Position numbers and translations under genes: made by a program
Source: JABWCQ01 sp964530625
GTDB taxonomy: Bacteria > Electryoneota > RPQS01
Direction: 5' to 3'
NCBI GenBank assembly: GCA_964530625.1
Contig: CAZHAK010000003.1
Location: forward strand, 153,547 to 217,546
Length of the DNA stretch: 64,000 nt
In this document: positions 59,022 to 64,000 of the stretch, piece by piece
Numbering within the stretch: the first letter of the stretch is position 1
How the letters are laid out: the number at the start of each line of letters is the position of its first letter
Notes under the pieces: model-generated
What the model saw: only the letters and a program-made list of their open reading frames with translations
What the model was told of the DNA's origin: nothing
Databases searched by the model: none

Positions 59022-59537
59022 ATGAAAACTATGCTCATTGTACTTCTGTTTGCAGCAACTGCGTTCGCGCAATATCGCCAACTTGCCGGCTCGAGCGGCT
59101 CGGTTGCGGGTAAAGCAAACTCAGCTACTCATCAGTCCACGGCGCTGGTCGGTCAACCTGATGTCGGTGAAGCAACCGGAGGAATGTTCAGCACTCGCGG
59201 AGGTGTCTTGTCCATCTATGGAGAAACCACCCTCTCGCTTGACGTTACACGCGAATCTGTCGTCGTACCGGTAGAGTTCTCCTTCTCACAAAATTTTCCG
59301 AATCCGTTTAATCCATCCACGACTTTTGAGTTTGCCCTGCCGAAAGTGTCGCGTGCCTCACTGATTGTCTATGACGAATTGGGTCGTGAAGCAGCGCGTG
59401 TGTTTGATTCAGACTTTGGAGCAGGAAGCTACTCGGTGAATTTTGCCGCGCCCGCGACTTGGGCGAGTGGACTTTATTTTGCTGTGTTTAAAACTGCAGA
59501 ATACCGGCAGGTGCGAAAAATTGTGTTGCTGAAATAA
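59022..59537 (+). CDS. Small secreted protein with sorting domain
   Basis: This 171-residue protein has a signal peptide (1-16), a short Ser/Gly-rich segment and an almost complete sorting domain (FPNPFNPSTTFEFALP, VYDELGREAARVF, SGLYFAVF, KIVLLK), so little other sequence is present. An AGGAGG site eight bases after the fibre-like gene stop indicates co-translation. It may anchor or export the fibre-like partner, which itself lacks a sorting domain; this is inference. Confidence 0.85.
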   Translation: MKTMLIVLLFAATAFAQYRQLAGSSGSVAGKANSATHQSTALVGQPDVGEATGGMFSTRGGVLSIYGETTLSLDVTRESVVVPVEFSFSQNFPNPFNPSTTFEFALPKVSRASLIVYDELGREAARVFDSDFGAGSYSVNFAAPATWASGLYFAVFKTAEYRQVRKIVLLK

Positions 59538-59563
59538 TAAGAGTTGCTTTGACTGCTACAACA

Positions 59564-59593
59564 AAAAAGGGCAGCCATTTGGCCGCCCTTTTT
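59564..59593. terminator. Bidirectional terminator between convergent genes
   Basis: AAAAAGGGC pairs with GCCCTTTTT, with inner GCC/GGC pairing around ATTT. T runs are present on both strands. Confidence 0.9.
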
Positions 59594-59607
59594 CATGCTA
59601 ATCATTC

Positions 59608-62193
59608 CTACAGTCTCTTGATGAGCACCATCGTCGAGTCGTCTTCCATCGGCACGCGGCCACAGAAGAGTTCTACATCCTGCTCAATTGCGCTGATGAT
59701 GAAGGAGACGGGTTCAGTGCGCATCCGTACAGCCAGTTCTTTAATTCGATTCTCACCATATTCTTCTTCAGCGTCATTCATCGCTTCGCTGACCCCGTCG
59801 GTGAAAAGCACGAGCAAGTCATGGACATTGAGATCAACGGACAGCTCTTCATACTCCATATTGGGAATTGCCCCAAGGATCAAGCCTGTCGGGGGAAGTT
59901 CTTCGACGGAGCCCGTCGAGCGAATCAAGAGCGGTGGATTGTGTCCGGCGTTCACGAATCTCAGCTGCGACGAGTGCGGATTGAAGAGCACCGCGACAAA
60001 CGTGATGTATTGTTCAGGCGGCGTGTTGCGGAAAATTAAGTTGTTGACTTGCTTGACTGCGCGAGCTAAGGGAATGCCGACTTCGACCGCTGTTCTGAGT
60101 GACGCCTGCAAATTGGCCATCAAGAGCGCGGCACCCGCGCCTTTGCCGGAAACGTCAGCAATCGCAATCAGAGTTTCACCGTCCGGCAACTGCATGACAT
60201 CGAAATAGTCTCCGGCGACTTCCAGAGAGAAGCGATTGTGAGTCGCGATTTCCAATCCCAGAGTGACGGGCAGGACTTGCGGCAGGAAGCCTTCCTGAAT
60301 CCGGCGCGCCATCTGCATTTGCTCTTCGAGCCTGCGCTTTTCGACATTCTCTTCCAGCAGTCTTAAATTTTCACTGGCCATCGCGACTTGAGGAGCGAGG
60401 AGGGAGAGTACGCTCAATTCTTCGGGGATGTAGTCTTCCTGCTCCACCTTATTGCCCAACGCGAGAAATCCCATGAGCCTCTGCTGCACAATCAAGGGCA
60501 GAATGAGAGCGACTCTGTTGCCGGACAGCCACTTCTGTTCGTCCATTGACAGGGGTGTCTTGCCGCTGGCCAGCAGTTCATCCACGAATACGGCACGGCG
60601 CTCGCGGCTTAAGCGCGTCACGAATTCACTCGATGGTGAAAAGGGAGTGATCTCGTTAGTCCGTAAGGCGAAGCTTCCGCCGTTTTCGCCGGCAAAGACG
60701 GGCTGGACCCGGTCGATTCCCAGGGTGTCACGGAAATTTTCGGAGATCTGTCCCCAGAATTTTCCACAGTCGCCCAATGCGGACGAACTTTCCAACGCGC
60801 TTTCGAGTCTGGAGCGAAGCTCATGGCGCTCCGGATAAAAACGGCGTTCGAGAAATTTGTTTAGGCGGCTGGAAACGCGTCCAACTCCGAACGCGAGCAA
60901 GATCAGGAAAATCGGGCCGAACGTCGTGCCGCTGCCGTCGAAGGCGTAGCGAATGAACAAGTAGATTGTCCCGAAGAGAATCGCAAAGGCAAGCGCGCTG
61001 GTGATGAGATATCTCGTTCCGCGCTTGACTTTGCCCTGCACTTCGAGCAGACGGTAGCGGGTGAAGGCATACGCGTACGAAATCGGAGTCAACAACAAGA
61101 GCGAGAAGCCGAAAATAATCGTGCCCAGCGTGCGCATCGAATTGCCTTCGAACCAGTTGCCGAACACATTTAGCAGCAGCAAGAGCACCAGAAATCCACC
61201 GAGACCAACACCTGATCCCCACAAGACCAACCGCAGCTGCCGTTTCTCGATCCGATCATGCGTCTGGCGGAAACGATTAAAGAGGATGGCAAAACCCGCG
61301 AGGAACCAAATCAAGAGCAGAATAACCGAGTAATTTGCAATCTGCTCCGCGATGCCGATATCAACCCACTTGAGCCATGACAAGATTGTGAGCGAGCCTG
61401 TCACAATCCACGGAGCATATACCAGGGGATAAACCCACGCACGATGTCTGCCGACAAAACCCAATATTCTCGGAAAAACCAATTGCAAATGCAGCCAGAA
61501 GACACTTGATCCGAGTGCGAACACTCCGATTCCCTGACGAATGGCAGACAGTCCCGGGACGTCAAAGGTTGAGTAATAGCTCGGCATCACATTCACGCCT
61601 GCGATCATGGTCGCGGTCATGGTAAAGCAAAACCATGCGAAGACGCGAACGGGCATGGAATTGGGCTGGGCAAAGAAAGCCCAGAGACCGACCCCGATGA
61701 ACCCCAGCGCGATCATGAAGCGCAGAATGTCCACCAGCAGCAGCATATAGAAACTTCGAGTGCTTTCGACCTGCGCTTGCAGTGTGAACTCGTGCTGTCC
61801 CTGCTCGCCGCTTACGGTCATGACGATTTGCGTATCTACCGGTAAAGGACGCAAAAACGTTTCGCGCCAGAAGTCCGGCAAGGCGGGTTCGCCGCCCAGC
61901 AGCAAAACGGTATCGCCTTCGATGGGAGACGGACGGTCCGGAAAGTCCAGCCGGTTTACGTATTGGAATACATGCAGACTGTCCCCTGATGGCGAGACGA
62001 CATACTGGAACTCAGACTGTACCACGCCGGAGACCCGGTACACCTGAAATCCGGAATACTCCCTGAGAATGAGGGCGGCCAAAACCACCAATAACCCAAG
62101 CCCGGCAAGGCCTGCGGCCATGCGAGCAAAGGCAACCACCTTCGAGGGCTGGTCCGCCGGACTGGGCGGATTGGGGTTTTCTGCTTCGGTCAT
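59608..62193 (-). CDS. Membrane-bound GAF and SpoIIE-type (PP2C) phosphatase
   Basis: This 861-residue signalling protein has an N-terminal membrane segment (about 25-45), a periplasmic part (about 46-135) and several more membrane segments to about 430 (GVGLWAFFAQ, VLLLLLNVFGNW, ITSALAFAILFGTIYLF). A GAF domain follows at about 480-630 (RVALILPLIVQQRLMGFLAL), then a coiled linker and a SpoIIE/PP2C phosphatase: IATHNRFSLEVAGDYFDV, LIAIADVSGKGAGAALLMA and VLFTDGVSEAMNDAEEEYGE with metal-binding Asp residues. It likely acts on an anti-anti-sigma factor in a partner-switching pathway. No such partner is in the window. Confidence 0.92.
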   Translation of the reverse strand: MTEAENPNPPSPADQPSKVVAFARMAAGLAGLGLLVVLAALILREYSGFQVYRVSGVVQSEFQYVVSPSGDSLHVFQYVNRLDFPDRPSPIEGDTVLLLGGEPALPDFWRETFLRPLPVDTQIVMTVSGEQGQHEFTLQAQVESTRSFYMLLLVDILRFMIALGFIGVGLWAFFAQPNSMPVRVFAWFCFTMTATMIAGVNVMPSYYSTFDVPGLSAIRQGIGVFALGSSVFWLHLQLVFPRILGFVGRHRAWVYPLVYAPWIVTGSLTILSWLKWVDIGIAEQIANYSVILLLIWFLAGFAILFNRFRQTHDRIEKRQLRLVLWGSGVGLGGFLVLLLLLNVFGNWFEGNSMRTLGTIIFGFSLLLLTPISYAYAFTRYRLLEVQGKVKRGTRYLITSALAFAILFGTIYLFIRYAFDGSGTTFGPIFLILLAFGVGRVSSRLNKFLERRFYPERHELRSRLESALESSSALGDCGKFWGQISENFRDTLGIDRVQPVFAGENGGSFALRTNEITPFSPSSEFVTRLSRERRAVFVDELLASGKTPLSMDEQKWLSGNRVALILPLIVQQRLMGFLALGNKVEQEDYIPEELSVLSLLAPQVAMASENLRLLEENVEKRRLEEQMQMARRIQEGFLPQVLPVTLGLEIATHNRFSLEVAGDYFDVMQLPDGETLIAIADVSGKGAGAALLMANLQASLRTAVEVGIPLARAVKQVNNLIFRNTPPEQYITFVAVLFNPHSSQLRFVNAGHNPPLLIRSTGSVEELPPTGLILGAIPNMEYEELSVDLNVHDLLVLFTDGVSEAMNDAEEEYGENRIKELAVRMRTEPVSFIISAIEQDVELFCGRVPMEDDSTMVLIKRL

Positions 62194-62533
62194 ACGCTCA
62201 AAATAACCAATGTGACCCCGAGAATCAATTGTGGCTCTTGCTTTTGGCGAGGAATCTCTTAGTTTCTAAGTTACAAACTATCTGATGTTGATTGTGGGTC
62301 CCGGGGATCTGCAATCGCGCGAACGGCTCGTTCTCCCTTTCGGACGAGCCGTTTCTTTTTTACTGACCCTGCTAAATCTATGTTACTATACTTACTACAG
62401 TTAAACTCAAGCAAACCCTCAACTTAAAGTTTGACATCTCGGCCTGTTGTCATTGGATTGCTGTAGTCTGCTGATTATCTTGATGAGTGTGTCCTACCCT
62501 GATTCTGCAGATTTTATCCTCTGGAGCATGTAA
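62194..62533. other. Intergenic region with a divergent family A-like hairpin and a terminator
   Basis: At 62289-62315 GATTGTGGGTCC and GGATCTGCAATC pair completely if G-U is allowed, the same design as family A. It is followed at 62322-62358 by AACGGCTCG/CGAGCCGTT and TCTTTTTT, a plus-strand terminator with no gene upstream. A small transcript or a leader of an unseen RNA could end here. A candidate promoter for 62534 lies at 62431-62459 (TTGACA, 17 bases, TGGATT). Nothing else is seen. Confidence 0.5.
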
Positions 62534-63139
62534 ATGAGACAGTTTGCAGCTATTGTATTCTTGACCCTTTCCCTGACCCTCGCCGGCGAGGCGATGCCGC
62601 TGGCCTCGTTTTCGGCTGTCGGACAAACCCGGCAAGTTCTCATTCGATGGGAGCTAGGTTCACCACAACCGGTTTTAGGCTTCATCCTAACTCGCAACGG
62701 ATTGACCGCCGCCAAAGTGTTGCCGCAGGAGAGTGCGCTGGCCTATGAGTGGTCAGATCGCGAAGTACAAAATGACCGGGAATACAGTTACTCGTTGATT
62801 GCGGTGCTGGCAGACGGCAGACAGGAAACGTGGGGGACGGTCTTTGCGACACCATCCTTTGATGCCGCACTGGTGAGGGAATTTAGGCTGCATCAGAACT
62901 ATCCAAATCCGTTTAACCCGGAGACGACGATTGAAATTGAGTTAGCGGAAGACGGGCAAGCGGAGCTTACGGTTTTCGATATTCTGGGACAGCAAGTGGC
63001 CAAACCGTTTTCGGGTGACTTTACACGCGGACGTTACAGCGTGTTGTTTAACGGTCGCGAGTTGCCGTCGGGCGTGTATTTTTATCAACTGCAGGCAGGA
63101 TCGTTTGTAGATCAAAAGAAGATGGTTCTACTTAAGTAA
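62534..63139 (+). CDS. Secreted fibronectin-like protein with sorting domain
   Basis: This 201-residue protein has a signal peptide (1-20) and a fibronectin III-like unit (about 24-110: VLIRWELGSPQPVLGFILTR, EWSDREVQNDREYSYSL). The sorting domain follows (YPNPFNPETTIEIEL, VFDILGQQVAKPF, SGVYFYQLQAG, KKMVLLK). The adhesive or ligand-binding part is small, so it may be a display tag for other partners. A conserved terminator follows at 63200. Confidence 0.88.
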   Translation: MRQFAAIVFLTLSLTLAGEAMPLASFSAVGQTRQVLIRWELGSPQPVLGFILTRNGLTAAKVLPQESALAYEWSDREVQNDREYSYSLIAVLADGRQETWGTVFATPSFDAALVREFRLHQNYPNPFNPETTIEIELAEDGQAELTVFDILGQQVAKPFSGDFTRGRYSVLFNGRELPSGVYFYQLQAGSFVDQKKMVLLK

Positions 63140-63199
63140 GTACGTGTAACGCACGTCTTGTGCTGATGCGGCACTTGCCCAGTCAGTGCATGGATGCAT

Positions 63200-63230
63200 A
63201 TCAAGCGGGGCGGACGATTTGTCTGCCCCG
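63200..63230. terminator. Terminator of the 62534 gene (conserved family)
   Basis: AAGCGGGGC with inner GAC/GTC pairs with GCCCCGCTT and is followed by TGTATTATG. It is related in sequence to the terminators at 38411, 40687 and 42303. Confidence 0.82.
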
Positions 63231-63377
63231 CTTTGTATTATGTGATGCTGGTTCTTTAGAATGGTGTTGCGCTACCTCTTGCGGTAGCTTATCCAGACTT
63301 TTTGGGGTTTTTACGCAAGTGAAAGATTCAGAATAGGTTGAGGGGTCAAGGAAATTTTAGAATTCTTGCAGAACCCC

Positions 63378-63405
63378 TTGACAATGGGGGGGGATGTATT
63401 ATGTT
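63378..63405 (+). promoter_or_regulatory. Promoter of the Cys-rich gene at 63464 with a G8 tract in its spacer
   Basis: TTGACA (63378-63383) is followed by eight consecutive G (63386-63393) and either TATTAT (63397-63402, spacer 13) or TATGTT (63400-63405, spacer 16). The tract lies between the two boxes. Confidence 0.55.
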
Positions 63406-63463
63406 GTAGGTGATCCTTGCAGCAGATTGCCGCAGGGCAATTCACCCTATCGGAGGCAGGACT

Positions 63464-63907
63464 ATGAGTAGGACTTTCGCTTTCGGAATGATCACGGTCG
63501 GATTGTTTCTACTTGCGACACCAAGCTCGGTGTTGGCGCAATGTACTTGGTGTACCTCAACTGTGGATGCCTGCTGTGACGGGCACTCTTCGCTGGACTA
63601 CACGTTGCCCTGCGCGACGACGAACATTTACTTTCAGTACAACGGGTCGGCTGACAACAGAGTGGAGGTAGTTCTTTACGACATTACGGGAGGAGGAGAG
63701 ATACTCCTGCAAGGTGCAACGAATGGCGCATGCGATTGCAACAACTCACACCTCTATACTGCTGCGACGCCAATGCCTTCAGGCACAGCCCTGCGTTTCA
63801 AGGTTAGGTGCCACGATTGTAATGGTGATTGCGATGAGGGGAATGTTACCGTCAAATTCTTCACCCCTTCCAGCAATGCTTGCGCCGCGAACTGCGGAGG
63901 AAGTTAG
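63464..63907 (+). CDS. Small Cys-rich exported protein
   Basis: The start is the ATG at 63464 (MSRTFAFGMITVGLFLLATP), with GGAGG eight bases before it. The 147-residue protein has a signal peptide ending about VLAQ and 12 Cys in the mature part, in pairs such as CTWC, CC, CDC and CHDCNGDC. The CHDCNGDCDEGN segment could bind a metal but no known motif is met. It resembles the protein at 40044 in size, Cys pairs and promoter form; sequence relation is uncertain. Confidence 0.8.
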   Translation: MSRTFAFGMITVGLFLLATPSSVLAQCTWCTSTVDACCDGHSSLDYTLPCATTNIYFQYNGSADNRVEVVLYDITGGGEILLQGATNGACDCNNSHLYTAATPMPSGTALRFKVRCHDCNGDCDEGNVTVKFFTPSSNACAANCGGS

Positions 63908-63918
63908 ATCATGTCTCG

Positions 63919-63970
63919 GCGACTATTCATAGTCGTAGTCGTGGGGGGGGGCGGGTTTGGCCCCCCCCCC
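63919..63970. repeat. Hairpin and G/C homopolymer pair at the window end
   Basis: CGACTAT and ATAGTCG pair at about 63920-63935. A run of nine G followed by CGGG (63942-63955) then pairs with ten C (63961-63970). The homopolymers may be a terminator-like stem or an assembly end effect. Confidence 0.5.
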
Positions 63971-64000
63971 AGTGAGATTGGTGCGGATGTTTGTTGGAGC

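Larger units (their letters stand above)
63140..63463. other. Intergenic region between two exported-protein genes
   Basis: It holds the conserved terminator at 63200-63230, a short hairpin GCTACC/GGTAGC at about 63271-63288 and the promoter with a G8 tract at 63378-63405. No coding region of useful length is visible. Confidence 0.7.

Noticed and set aside
63942..63970. A strong G/C stem as a real terminator
   Set aside because: Long homopolymers so close to the window end may be sequencing or assembly artefacts, and no T run follows.

Overview
The window looks like a chromosomal segment of an uncultured, Gram-negative-type bacterium of the FCB assemblage (Bacteroidota, Fibrobacterota and candidate phyla such as KSB1, Zixibacteria or Cloacimonadota). 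The main reason is that ten secreted proteins end in the same C-terminal sorting domain of the Por/type IX secretion type: a Y/N-PNPFN motif, a VYN-x-x-G-QxV strand, SGxYxxRL, and a terminal KMVLLK or LLYIR. Many genes have clear Shine-Dalgarno sites, and several promoters read TTGACA-17-TATATT, which argues against a core Bacteroidetes member. The phylum itself cannot be fixed from this sequence alone.

Layout. 1-6.5 kb is housekeeping: the end of recQ, purC, a TauE-type permease, a CtpA-like S41 protease, tmk, lgt and rsmI. 6.6-14.3 kb holds lysine 6-aminotransferase, then a co-directional run (LRR lipoprotein, three tandem DinB paralogs, an excisionase-type HTH protein, a PIN-domain protein and a degenerate alpha/beta hydrolase), then an aldehyde dehydrogenase that could act on the aminotransferase product. 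14.6-32 kb is a block of large exported proteins: two PPC-like proteins (one with an embedded caspase/legumain-like protease domain, one with a Cys-rich tail), a 1218-residue beta-helix protein, and three tandem paralogous beta-propeller proteins. 32-38.4 kb has lipoproteins, a TPR-thioredoxin protein, an exported ankyrin protein and two 3-hydroxyacyl-CoA dehydrogenase-type genes. 38.5-44.7 kb is a second secreted-protein block (beta-helix, Cys-rich, propeller, lamin-tail).

44.7-45.6 kb is a gene-free island of palindromic repeats. It is followed by a beta-class DNA methyltransferase fused to an Mrr-like nuclease domain. 47.4-54.2 kb is an arsenosugar-type locus: a MerA-like flavoprotein plus TVP38 protein divergent from a TIGR04283 glycosyltransferase, DUF547, an AhpD-like protein, the radical-SAM protein ArsS, a TIGR04282 glycosyltransferase and a lipoprotein. 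No arsM is present in the window. 54.2-64 kb contains a nitrilase-family amidase, CheW, a fibre-like secreted protein, small sorting-domain proteins, a membrane-bound GAF-SpoIIE phosphatase and a small Cys-rich exported protein.

Two layers run across these regions. The first is a set of dispersed palindromic repeats, often placed just after stop codons and in places read in frame as the ends of proteins (DUF547 N terminus, both ends of ArsS). One family pairs fully as RNA only on one strand, through G-U pairs, and flanks a gene as direct copies. The second is a recurrent, sequence-conserved terminator that follows secreted-protein genes. The two small Cys-rich exported proteins have promoters whose -35/-10 spacers contain a G8 and a T10 tract, which would permit length-dependent switching. 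No tRNA, rRNA, CRISPR array or transposase gene was seen.
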